The notes beneath the pieces were generated by a model, which worked only from the letters and a program-made list of their open reading frames with translations, ran no database searches and was not told the DNA's origin. Below are positions 1 to 7,497 of a stretch of DNA of 27,527 nucleotides, one piece after another. The DNA comes from Scytonema sp. UIC 10036 (GTDB lineage: Bacteria; Cyanobacteriota; Cyanobacteriia; Cyanobacteriales; Nostocaceae). The stretch covers positions 1-27,527 of the forward strand of contig NZ_WJFC01000180.1 of assembly GCF_009725235.1 (NCBI RefSeq), read 5' to 3'. The first letter of the stretch is position 1; every line of letters starts with the position of its first letter. The position numbers and the translations under genes are program-made.

Positions 1-61
1 CCCCTAACCCCTTTCGTTAATGTAGGAATGAGGAGTTCTACGATCGGTATAGATAATCTCA

Positions 62-1309
62 ATGTCACGTTCTCTGCCTCCCCTGCGCTTAATGTTATAT
101 CTGGAATGGTTACTTTTGGGCATGAGTGCTTTAACTGCACTCCTGCTACCGCCCATTTACCCATTACAGACTTCCCCTTGGGTGACTGTGTTGATAATTG
201 TTGGGTTTGGGGCTATGGGTTTGAGGTTACCAACTAACAAGTTCAGTCACAAGGTGATTTATACGGCTGTGGTATTGGGAATTGTTTTCCTACCTGCTGT
301 GATGAGCAATTATATTCGCTTTATTCCCATGCTTGGTTTAATTGCAGTTATTCGCAGTTGCCAAATGTTTAAACTTTGGGGTCGATTGATTGTTGCTGGT
401 TTGGTTTATATATCATACCTTTATATCATTATCATCAGAAGTCAATCAATTATTTTTGTTAGAATTCCTATCGGACAACCAAAACCAATTGCAGAACAAA
501 TTGCCACAAATACGGCAAATTTAATCCTTAATAATGCAATTTCTTTTGCACTTACACTAGCATTTGTGGTATTGTTAGTCAATGCTGTTTTGTCAGAACG
601 GAGAAGTCGGCAAGAACTGGCGATCGCTCACGAACAACTCCGTCAATACGCTTTGCGGATTGAAAACCAGGCGACTTTACAAGAGCGAAATCGCATTGCG
701 CGTGAGATTCACGATTCTTTAGGACATACCTTAACTGCCCAGACAATTCAGTTAGAAAATGCTCTGTTGTTATTGCCGTCAAATACAGATAGAGCCATAG
801 AATTTTTAAGAGAAGCAAAACAGCTAGCTTACCAAGCATTGCAAGAAGTTTCCCGTTCAGTAGCGACACTTAGAGCAGATCCTTTGCGCGGCAAATCGTT
901 GGAAAGCGCAATTAGCAATCTTATTCAAGACTTTCGTCATAGAACTAACTTAACCCCAAACTGGAAAGTTAGTTTAACTTCTCCTTTAACACCTGAAGTC
1001 AGCATTACGATTTATCGTATTTTACAGGAAGCGCTTACCAATATATCAAAACATAGTGCAGCAGATCGAGTTACCGTTCAATTACAGTCTCAAGCCGGAC
1101 AGCTAAACTTACTTGTAGAAGACAATGGCAAGGGTTTTAATCCAGAACAAAACACGACTGGTTTTGGGCTTCAGGGGATGCGAGAACGATCGCAAGCTTT
1201 GGGCGGAACTTTCTATATTTTTAGTGAACCTGGGAAGGGATGCCGAATTCAAGTGGTTATTCCCGTGATAAATTCATCTGTAATGTCTTCTGAACCTACA
1301 GCAATCTGA
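62..1309 (+). CDS. NarL-family sensor histidine kinase
   Basis: Membrane-bound sensor kinase of a two-component pair, 415 aa. Residues 1-175 hold about five hydrophobic segments and no recognisable periplasmic sensor domain. The dimerisation/phosphoacceptor region follows (HisKA_3 type), with the H-box around ERNRIAREIHDSLGH and the likely phosphorylated His at residue 217. The C-terminal ATPase has an N-box (QEALTN, 322-327) and G-boxes (DNGKGF, 354-359; GFGLQGM, 367-373). This order is typical of the NarL/DegS/LiaS class, whose partners are LuxR-type regulators, and such a regulator lies 105 bases downstream. The ATG at 62 has no strong Shine-Dalgarno sequence, and the next Met (residue 11) could be used. 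The signal sensed cannot be told from the sequence. Confidence 0.93.
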   Translation: MSRSLPPLRLMLYLEWLLLGMSALTALLLPPIYPLQTSPWVTVLIIVGFGAMGLRLPTNKFSHKVIYTAVVLGIVFLPAVMSNYIRFIPMLGLIAVIRSCQMFKLWGRLIVAGLVYISYLYIIIIRSQSIIFVRIPIGQPKPIAEQIATNTANLILNNAISFALTLAFVVLLVNAVLSERRSRQELAIAHEQLRQYALRIENQATLQERNRIAREIHDSLGHTLTAQTIQLENALLLLPSNTDRAIEFLREAKQLAYQALQEVSRSVATLRADPLRGKSLESAISNLIQDFRHRTNLTPNWKVSLTSPLTPEVSITIYRILQEALTNISKHSAADRVTVQLQSQAGQLNLLVEDNGKGFNPEQNTTGFGLQGMRERSQALGGTFYIFSEPGKGCRIQVVIPVINSSVMSSEPTAI

Positions 1310-1411
1310 CATCCAATCCCCAATCCAAAATCCAAAATCCACGCATCCCCAATCCAAAATCCAAAATCCAAAATCCAAAATCCAAAATCCAAAATCCAAA
1401 ATCCACGCATC
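1310..1411. repeat. AAAATCC heptamer tandem repeat (STRR) between kinase and regulator genes
   Basis: Bases 1351-1404 are AATCC followed by seven perfect copies of AAAATCC. A shorter block of the same unit sits at 1322-1340. The spacer CACGCATCCC follows each block, so the block-plus-spacer is itself duplicated. Heptanucleotide short tandem repeats of this kind are a known feature of heterocystous cyanobacterial genomes. The array fills the whole space between the two genes and stops three bases before the regulator ATG. Confidence 0.95.
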
Positions 1412-1414
1412 CCA

Positions 1415-2083
1415 ATGATTCGCCTGTTACTAGTAGATGACCAAATGATTATTCGTCAAGGGCTGAAAAACTTGTTGGAATCAAAACCAGATTTGCAGGT
1501 GGTGGGAGATGCAGAGAATGGTCAACGGGCGATTGAAGTTATGGAAGTTCTTTATCATACATCCATGCAACCAGATGTTGTGTTGATGGATGTTAGGATG
1601 CCTGTGATGGATGGTGTAGCAGCAACTCAAATTTTTTCTCAGCGTTTTCCTGAAGTGCGGATTTTGGTGCTGACTACTTTTGATGATGATGAATATGTGA
1701 CGCAAGCAATGCGTTATGGAGCAAGGGGTTATCTTTTGAAGCATACACCCCTTGAGGAGTTAGCAATTGCCATTCGTGCAGTTCACCAAGGTTATACTCA
1801 CATGGGACCGGGACTTTTTGAAAAAGCTTTTGCTTTCTCTGTTGAACCTCAGCCCCTACAATCAGTCATTCCACCGGAGCTGGCAAAACTGTCTCCTAGA
1901 GAAAAAGAAGTGTTGCGCTTAATTGCAATGGGATTTAGTAACCGCGAGATTGCTCACGAGCTTTACATCTCGGAACGGACAGTAAGAAATCATGTTACAA
2001 GTATTTTGAGCCAACTTCATCTGCGCGATCGCACTCAAGCTGCCTTGTTTGCTAGTACATTTTTACCACAGTTGGAAATTTGA
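1415..2083 (+). CDS. LuxR/NarL-family response regulator
   Basis: DNA-binding response regulator of 222 aa, the probable partner of the kinase just upstream. The receiver domain (about 1-125) has the acidic pair D8/D9, the likely phosphorylated D59 in [10 protein letters not shown]87/T88 and K109 (GYLLKHT). The LuxR-type helix-turn-helix (about 158-212) starts with [20 protein letters not shown]. Length and layout are standard for the family. No Shine-Dalgarno sequence lies ahead of the ATG because the AAAATCC array runs almost to the start. Target genes cannot be read from the window. The feo genes follow on the same strand, but a 400-base gap makes co-transcription uncertain. Confidence 0.95.
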   Translation: MIRLLLVDDQMIIRQGLKNLLESKPDLQVVGDAENGQRAIEVMEVLYHTSMQPDVVLMDVRMPVMDGVAATQIFSQRFPEVRILVLTTFDDDEYVTQAMRYGARGYLLKHTPLEELAIAIRAVHQGYTHMGPGLFEKAFAFSVEPQPLQSVIPPELAKLSPREKEVLRLIAMGFSNREIAHELYISERTVRNHVTSILSQLHLRDRTQAALFASTFLPQLEI

Positions 2084-2483
2084 GTTCATTTGCGTGGTTC
2101 ACATACCCAGTATAGTATTTTTTATGGGGTACGCAAATATTAGTCACGGTGCATGAGTGGACGTAAACCTATGATGCCTATCGAACTCCTAAGTTGTCTG
2201 ATGATTTTATACAATAACAACTCTTTTGAATTTTGGCAAAATTTTTGCCCTATTGTTCATAAAGTTATGAGTAAAATAAAAAAATCTACTAACGAACATA
2301 TTTATTTCAGAGATTGAATTATAAATTCCTGTTAAATTTAAATTTTTTACTCACTTCTTTCGCCAGACCTGCTAATGGGCACGCCGTCTAATAAAAAATT
2401 TTCCTTCACAAGTTCCTCATATTTTAATTTGAGAATGGTTTGGCAGTACTTTCAACAAAAAATTCCTATGGAATGCCATAAAT
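2084..2483. other. 400-base intergenic region upstream of feo genes, with inverted repeats
   Basis: No credible gene is seen here. An 8-base inverted repeat (ATTTGCGT at 2088-2095, ACGCAAAT at 2131-2138) lies just after the regulator stop and contains a T-rich stretch, so it is a weak terminator candidate. A perfect 7-1-7 palindrome, GGCAAAATTTTTGCC, is at 2235-2249. A 5-3-5 palindrome, ATTCCTATGGAAT (2462-2474), ends ten bases before the GTG of the GTPase gene. The region is AT-rich and should carry the feo promoter. I could not identify a convincing Fur box. Confidence 0.5.
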
Positions 2484-3086
2484 GTGAAATACAGTCAATC
2501 TTGTAGAACAAAATCGAGCGGATTGCTATTTTTTCGCAAAAGACAGCAATTTTTGGATAAAGACGTTTCTTTAAGTCCCCGAGTTGCTTTGGTAGGAATG
2601 CCCAATGTGGGTAAGAGTGTACTGTTTAATGCCCTGACTGGAATTTATGCCACAGTGTCTAATTACCCCGGTACAACTGTAGAGGTGAGTCGTGGATTGG
2701 CACAGATAGGGGAGCAAAGCATTATAGTAATTGATACACCAGGGATGTATTCATTGATACCCATCAGCGAAGAAGAAAAAGTTGCCAGAGATTTATTGCT
2801 TCTAGAACCTGTAGCAGCTGTGATTCATGTGGTAGATGCCAAGAATATAGGCAGGATGCTGCCTCTCACCTTTCAACTTATTGAAACGGGATTGCCCGTT
2901 TTGCTTGCCGTCAACATGATGGATGAAGCGCATCATTGGGGATTGGATTTGCAACAAGACGTACTAGAGATGGAGTTGGCAATTCCGGTAGTCTGCATGG
3001 CGGCTGCTTTAAACCAAGGTATAGATGAATTAAAACACAGGATTGAACCATTCCTGCCAGTTCAGGCTCCCATGATGCCAGCGTAA
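2484..3086 (+). CDS. feoB: FeoB GTPase domain encoded as a separate protein (split FeoB, N-terminal part)
   Basis: Cytosolic GTPase half of a ferrous-iron-type FeoB transporter, 200 aa with no membrane domain. The G1 P-loop is GMPNVGKS (38-45), with the FeoB-style YPGTT switch (61-65), G3 DTPG (84-87) and G4 NMMD (144-147). The translation starts at GTG 2484. The first ~30 residues are unlike FeoB, so a later start is possible, for example the TTG encoding Leu24. The frame ends at TAA 3084-3086 after the G domain. The next gene begins 25 bases later with its own strong Shine-Dalgarno sequence, so this is a real gene split and not an obvious sequencing frameshift. The G protein presumably acts with the permease encoded downstream. 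Confidence 0.9.
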   Translation: MKYSQSCRTKSSGLLFFRKRQQFLDKDVSLSPRVALVGMPNVGKSVLFNALTGIYATVSNYPGTTVEVSRGLAQIGEQSIIVIDTPGMYSLIPISEEEKVARDLLLLEPVAAVIHVVDAKNIGRMLPLTFQLIETGLPVLLAVNMMDEAHHWGLDLQQDVLEMELAIPVVCMAAALNQGIDELKHRIEPFLPVQAPMMPA

Positions 3087-3097
3087 GTATTTGAGAT

Positions 3098-3110
3098 GAG
3101 GAGGAAAGGG
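3098..3110 (+). promoter_or_regulatory. Strong Shine-Dalgarno sequence for the FeoB permease gene
   Basis: GAGGAGGAAAGGG lies seven bases after its GAGGAGG core from the ATG at 3112. It shows that the permease half of FeoB is translated on its own, which decides that the gene is split. Confidence 0.8.
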
Positions 3111-3111
3111 C

Positions 3112-4578
3112 ATGATGAGCCAAGTTATTTATCCAGAACCGATTGAAGGCGCGATCGCACAACTAGAATCCTGGTGGCAAACTCTAGGCGACGATCGCTA
3201 CCTATTTAAGAATTACTCACTCTCGCCGCGTAGCCTAGCTTTATTACTGTTACAACAAGATCCAGGATTATGGCAAATCTTGCAACAGGATCGAGAACAG
3301 TGCCGTCATCTGGAAGTATTAATGACCGTCACGCAGAATCAACTCAAGCAACCCATCGGATTGGCGATCGCTAATACTCGCCAAAGTCAGGCTCATGCTA
3401 TAGAGAGAGCAGTTTTGCATGAAACGAAACAGGCGCGATCGTCACTCAGTGAAACACTCCACCAACTTACAGTCAACCCCATGACTGGATTCCCGATTCT
3501 TGTCGTTATCCTTTACTACGGAGTTTACAAATTTGTCGGTGAATTTGGTGCCGGGGAACTCGTCGATCGCATTGAAACCTTTTTTGAAGAACAAATCAAC
3601 CCAGTGGTGAATCACATCACCGCTCAAGTGATTCCCTGGCAACCAATTCAAGACCTTATTGGTAATGACTATGGCATCATCACTTTGGGAATTCGTTATG
3701 CTACAGCCATCGTCTTACCCGTGGTTGCCACTTACTTCTTGATGTTCTCATTACTAGAAGATAGCGGCTATCTCCCACGTCTGTCTTTAATGCTGGATCG
3801 ATTATTTAAATCTGTTGGCTTATCTGGTCGCGCAGTCATTCCAATAGTATTAGGCTTAGGTTGCGATACGATGGCAACAATTGTGACCCGCACCCTGGAG
3901 ACCAAACGGGAACGGTTAATTGCCACGTTTTTACTCTCTCTCGCCATTCCCTGTGCAGCACAGTGGGGTGTGATTGTGGGACTCTTAGCACAAAAACCCG
4001 CCGCCTTATTATTTTGGGGAGGTTTCATCACTGCCATCTTTTTGGTAATTGGCTATCTCACCGCCAAATTATTACCTGGTCATTCTGGAAGATTTTACAT
4101 GGAAGTTCCGCCTTTACGTCTGCCCAAATTGCGGAACGTGTTAACTAAAACCTGGGTAAGGATGAAGTGGTATTTTCTAGAAGTTTTGCCTTTGTTTATT
4201 TGGGCATCCGTATTGATTTGGGTAGGACGATTAACCGGATTATTTGACATGATTATTCGGGCAATTGAACCTCTTACCTTGGCGTTGGGAATGCCAAAAC
4301 AAGCAGCACAGATATTCCTCTATGGCTTCTTCAGAAGAGATTATGGTGCAGCCGGACTGTTTGATTTGCAGCAACAAGGCAGCCTGACAAACAATCAGCT
4401 AGTGGTAGCAGCTATTGTCTTGACTTTATTTCTCCCCTGCATCGCCCAATTGCAAATGCTGATTAAGGAACGGGGAAGTAAAACGACTTTAGCGATCGTG
4501 CTGTTTATTTTCCCCTTTGCTTTTCTCATGGGATATGTCGTCAACATCAGCTTAACCTTATTTGGAGTGAAATTTTAA
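3112..4578 (+). CDS. feoB: FeoB membrane permease encoded as a separate protein (split FeoB, C-terminal part)
   Basis: Integral membrane part of a FeoB-type metal transporter, 488 aa. Residues 1-120 are soluble and probably form the helical spacer that normally follows the G domain. About 8-10 membrane segments follow from residue 126. Two Gate-like segments are visible. The first, around GLGCDTMATIVTRTLETKRE (248-267) and PCAAQ (280-284), replaces the usual GCNVPA and SCGAR. The second is YGFFRRDYGAAGLFDL (404-419). Cys251 and Cys281 are kept, but the proline after GCN is absent, so this is a divergent FeoB clade. Fe(II) is the likely substrate given the adjacent feoA, although Mn(II) cannot be excluded. 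The stop is one base from feoA, so the three genes should form one operon. Confidence 0.9.
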   Translation: MMSQVIYPEPIEGAIAQLESWWQTLGDDRYLFKNYSLSPRSLALLLLQQDPGLWQILQQDREQCRHLEVLMTVTQNQLKQPIGLAIANTRQSQAHAIERAVLHETKQARSSLSETLHQLTVNPMTGFPILVVILYYGVYKFVGEFGAGELVDRIETFFEEQINPVVNHITAQVIPWQPIQDLIGNDYGIITLGIRYATAIVLPVVATYFLMFSLLEDSGYLPRLSLMLDRLFKSVGLSGRAVIPIVLGLGCDTMATIVTRTLETKRERLIATFLLSLAIPCAAQWGVIVGLLAQKPAALLFWGGFITAIFLVIGYLTAKLLPGHSGRFYMEVPPLRLPKLRNVLTKTWVRMKWYFLEVLPLFIWASVLIWVGRLTGLFDMIIRAIEPLTLALGMPKQAAQIFLYGFFRRDYGAAGLFDLQQQGSLTNNQLVVAAIVLTLFLPCIAQLQMLIKERGSKTTLAIVLFIFPFAFLMGYVVNISLTLFGVKF

Positions 4579-4579
4579 T

Positions 4580-4801
4580 ATGAACGCCTTATCAACAGTT
4601 AAGATTGGTCAATCGCAAACGGTAGTCTGTTTGCGAACTCAAGATGATGCAGTTTTACAAAAGCTAATGGCATTCGGCATTTTACCAGGCAGCAATTTAG
4701 TTGTGGAGCAACGCTTTCCATCCTACATTATCATGGTCGGCAGAACCCGCACCTCCTTGGATCGGGAAACAGCGCAATGTATTTTTGTGGAACCGCGCTG
4801 A
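4580..4801 (+). CDS. feoA: FeoA family protein
   Basis: Small SH3-like cytosolic accessory protein of ferrous iron transport, 73 aa and normal in length. The pattern KLMAFGILPGSNLVVEQRFPSYIIMVGRTRTSLDRETAQCIFV matches the FeoA fold: the LMAFGILPG turn, a central strand, and a last strand after the A. It starts one base after the permease stop, implying translational coupling. The order GTPase-permease-feoA is the reverse of the common feoA-feoB order. It is assumed to modulate the FeoB complex. Confidence 0.9.
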   Translation: MNALSTVKIGQSQTVVCLRTQDDAVLQKLMAFGILPGSNLVVEQRFPSYIIMVGRTRTSLDRETAQCIFVEPR

Positions 4802-4835
4802 GTTCCCTGCCTGGAGAATAGGAACTGGGGAACTC
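4800..4835 (+). terminator. Possible terminator hairpin after the feo operon
   Basis: GAGTTCCC (4800-4807) pairs with GGGAACTC (4828-4835) across a 20-base loop and overlaps the feoA stop codon. No T-run follows, so this may be a stabilising stem rather than a Rho-independent terminator. Confidence 0.3.
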
Positions 4836-5017
4836 GCTACCCCCACTCAGTGAGGATTAGGGACAGGGATTGGGAAAAATCTTACCCCGTGCTGCCGTAT
4901 GTTGTCATTACGTTGCCGATCTCATCTTCCCCAGTTAATATAAAAATTATTCTCAAGAGCAAGTTCTATTTTTGACAAAAACTGGGAAGACTAAATATAA
5001 GGGTTATTATCGCTTGT

Positions 5018-5263
5018 GTGGATAAAACAACTTATATGGACAGAAAGACAGCCAGTGGCTTTTTATTAATAATTTTTTTGGTCTTTGTAGGTTTTGGTGA
5101 CAGTTTTCTTCCCAAACCATTGAGTTCTGCTAGCCTCAGCACTCGCACAACACTAAATAAATGGATAATAGGTTTATTTCCAAGTTGGCAACCAAAAACC
5201 AACCCCAATCAAAGAACACAGAAAGCGCTAGAGGAAACTGAAAAAGGCTCTAAATCACGGTAA
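5018..5263 (+). CDS. Small single-pass membrane protein of unknown function
   Basis: Predicted 81 aa from GTG 5018, or 75 aa from the in-frame ATG at 5036, which begins MDRKTASGF and is the more natural start. One hydrophobic helix (about residues 14-30, GFLLIIFLVFVGFGDSF) is followed by a Ser/Thr-rich stretch and a charged, probably disordered tail rich in Lys, Glu and Asn. The single helix followed by a polar tail suggests an anchored peptide. I recognise no domain. It stands alone, about 215 bases after feoA and ahead of a long noncoding region. No strong Shine-Dalgarno sequence is seen. Confidence 0.6.
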   Translation: MDKTTYMDRKTASGFLLIIFLVFVGFGDSFLPKPLSSASLSTRTTLNKWIIGLFPSWQPKTNPNQRTQKALEETEKGSKSR

Positions 5264-6103
5264 AGTCCTCAAGATGAATTTTTGTGGTTCCTGGTGAATC
5301 CAATGAAAATTTGTTGAATGCCAGTAGTAAGAAAAGTAAGAAAAGTAGAATTTTCTTGAGTAATTTAGCCAATAAGTAAGAAAAGTTTGGTTGGTTCAAA
5401 AAAAATAATTTTTAGGTAGCTTTAAAATTGTGAAGATTACGAGAAGTAATGATGAAAAACAATGCTATGGGTTTGCTAGTTCCATCTTTCTGTTTTAGAG
5501 TTATATGAAAAGCTGTTAGCTTTTAGTTGCTGGCATGACTTAACTATGGGTAGTAAGTAATGAAGCAGCAAAAAGTACCCAATTTTAGTAGCTCCGGGTG
5601 TCTACTTTAATCTTTATTGTCAGTTATTAAATATAAATATATGTAGACTATAATGCGAAATTCGGAATCCAGAAATAGGATTCGGTGAGCATCATAATAT
5701 ACATAATATTTTGATTGACCAGGGTTTGTAGATGGGATTATAATTGCAGGGAATCTGATGACTTTAATGTTGCTGTACTATATGTGATGAAGTTGCAAAC
5801 TAGCACATTTATGTAATTGCGATCGCATTGATGCAATGCTTGCTTGCAGCAATATTCAAGTAGACAAATTGCATCATTTTTATCTCACACAAAAAAGGTG
5901 CAAAGACGATGTTCTGCGTTACCAAACAATACGTTTTGGAAAGGTTTCGTAACTTGTAAGCTTAGCCTCTCCATCAGGAAATGGCTGTAAGTACTATCAT
6001 GTCTTGTACTTTAATGTCGATGCTACAAGTAGCACATTGCAAGTATTTAAGTACTTTCAAGCGAGCTAACACAATTCTTTATTCTTTTTAAAAGGACAGA
6101 TTT
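5264..6103. other. 840-base AT-rich region upstream of the RTX gene
   Basis: No convincing gene is found in any frame. Near the start (5329-5390) the unit AAGTAAGAAAAG recurs three times, twice in tandem. GAATCC and GGATTC form a small hairpin around 5667-5685. A HIP1 site, GCGATCGC, is at about 5819. Several T- and A-rich tracts lie between 5590 and 5720. The last bases carry AAAGGA (6091-6096), a good ribosome binding site seven bases ahead of the RTX ATG. The length suggests a long 5' leader or a complex promoter for the surface-protein gene. Confidence 0.5.
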
Positions 6104-7270
6104 ATGGTATCCAGAACTGGAACACTCGAATCAGATACTCTTCAAGGTAGTGAGCAAGCTGACAACCTGCGCGGTCAAGCAGGGGATGACCTCTTATATG
6201 GCTTTGGTGGAAATGATACCCTCCGAGGTGGACTCGATAAAGACACTCTGTTTGGTGAATCTGGTGCCGATAGATTGTTTGGAGACGACGGAGAAGACGA
6301 GTTGTATGGTGATGACGGTAATGACACCCTTAATGGTGGACTCGATAAAGACGTTCTGTATGGTGGATCGGGTGGCGATCGCCTATTTGGGGATGCAGGA
6401 GAAGATTCTCTGTATGGTGAAAGTGGTAATGACACCCTCAGTGGCGGGCAAGGTCTTAACGATGACAAAGACTTTTTAGATGGAGGTGCGGGCAATGATT
6501 CTCTCCTTGGTGGATTTGAAGATACTGTACTTGGTGGAGCAGGTGCAGACAGACTAATTGGTAGTGAATATGATGACCTGCTTTATGGCGATGACACAGA
6601 AGGATTAGTTGCAGGTGGTAATGATATCCTCTTAGGCGGAGATGGTTTTGACACTCTTTATGGTGGTGGTGGTAACGACAGCTTGAACGGTGAAGCTGGC
6701 AATAGCACCCTGTATGGAGACGGTGGCAGAGATACACTCCTGGGTGGCACTGAAGATGATTACCTTGAGGGTGGCGATGGCGTTGATTCGCTTTTAGGTG
6801 CAAATGGCAATGACACTATCTACGGTGATGGTGATGGAGTGGAAAGTCTTGCTGGCAATGACTTCCTTGATGGCGGTGCTGGTGATGACTACCTTGATGG
6901 TGGTGCTGGTGCCGACAGAATTTATGGCAGAGTTGGCAATGACACCCTCTTTGGAGGAGAAGATTTTGAAGGTCAAACTGTAGCCGACACCCTCATCGGT
7001 GGAAATGGCACTGATATCTTTGTGTTGACTGAAATTGGATTTGAAGCACCCGATCCTGGTGAGCCACCACTATCTGCTCCTGTAGGTGACATCATCCAAG
7101 ACTTCCAGAGCGGGCAAGACTTTTTTGAGTTCGATCTAGCGTTTGAGGAGCTAAGAATCATAGGTTCTGGTGCTAACACTCAAATCAGAGTTGCTGAAAC
7201 CAATGAACTCATAGCGACTGTACTCAACGTCAATTCCGACCAAATTACGGCAGCAAATTTTCTAACCTAA
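6104..7270 (+). CDS. RTX (hemolysin-type calcium-binding) repeat protein
   Basis: Probable secreted or cell-surface calcium-binding protein, 388 aa. From about residue 10 to 300 it is almost wholly nonapeptide repeats of the GGxGxDxLx type, which fold into a parallel beta-roll binding Ca(2+) between turns. Residues 42-77 and 78-113 (from GGLDKD) are a clear 36-residue duplication. From about 310 the protein changes to a non-repeat domain (DIFVLTEIGFEAP, then DIIQDFQSGQDFFEF) and ends ITAANFLT, a C-terminal layout usual in RTX proteins exported by type I (ABC/HlyD/TolC) systems. There is no N-terminal signal peptide, which also fits type I export. No enzymatic domain is present and no transporter genes lie in the window. 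It has a good ribosome binding site (AAAGGA). Confidence 0.92.
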   Translation: MVSRTGTLESDTLQGSEQADNLRGQAGDDLLYGFGGNDTLRGGLDKDTLFGESGADRLFGDDGEDELYGDDGNDTLNGGLDKDVLYGGSGGDRLFGDAGEDSLYGESGNDTLSGGQGLNDDKDFLDGGAGNDSLLGGFEDTVLGGAGADRLIGSEYDDLLYGDDTEGLVAGGNDILLGGDGFDTLYGGGGNDSLNGEAGNSTLYGDGGRDTLLGGTEDDYLEGGDGVDSLLGANGNDTIYGDGDGVESLAGNDFLDGGAGDDYLDGGAGADRIYGRVGNDTLFGGEDFEGQTVADTLIGGNGTDIFVLTEIGFEAPDPGEPPLSAPVGDIIQDFQSGQDFFEFDLAFEELRIIGSGANTQIRVAETNELIATVLNVNSDQITAANFLT

Positions 7271-7497
7271 GAAAAGGGTAACTAAATCGGTGAACTCGGA
7301 TAGCACCAAGTTTAAACGCCTCTGAAATTACCCGGCATCACAATATTTGGTTTCATTTTATAGCAGATTTGAACTAAGTGAGGTCAAAACTCACAATAGC
7401 TCATATCTTGTGGGGTGGGCGAGGACGCCTACCCGAATGAACCCCATTGAATTGCAAACTGCTATGGTATTCCATCTGTCTCTCTAACTGGAGACAA

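Noticed and set aside
1310..1411. CRISPR array
   Set aside because: The units are 7 bases in direct tandem with no unique spacers; there are no cas genes in the window.
2235..2249. Fur or LexA operator
   Set aside because: The palindrome GGCAAAATTTTTGCC does not match known Fur or LexA consensus sequences and lies about 235 bases before the gene.
3084..3112. Sequencing frameshift joining the FeoB halves
   Set aside because: A stop codon, a 25-base gap and a strong Shine-Dalgarno sequence separate them, and the gap does not encode FeoB-like residues.
6175..6976. Long antisense and alternate-frame open frames across the RTX gene
   Set aside because: They arise from the repetitive GG-rich codons of the RTX repeats; their products are low-complexity Ser/Pro/His/Cys strings with no start signals.
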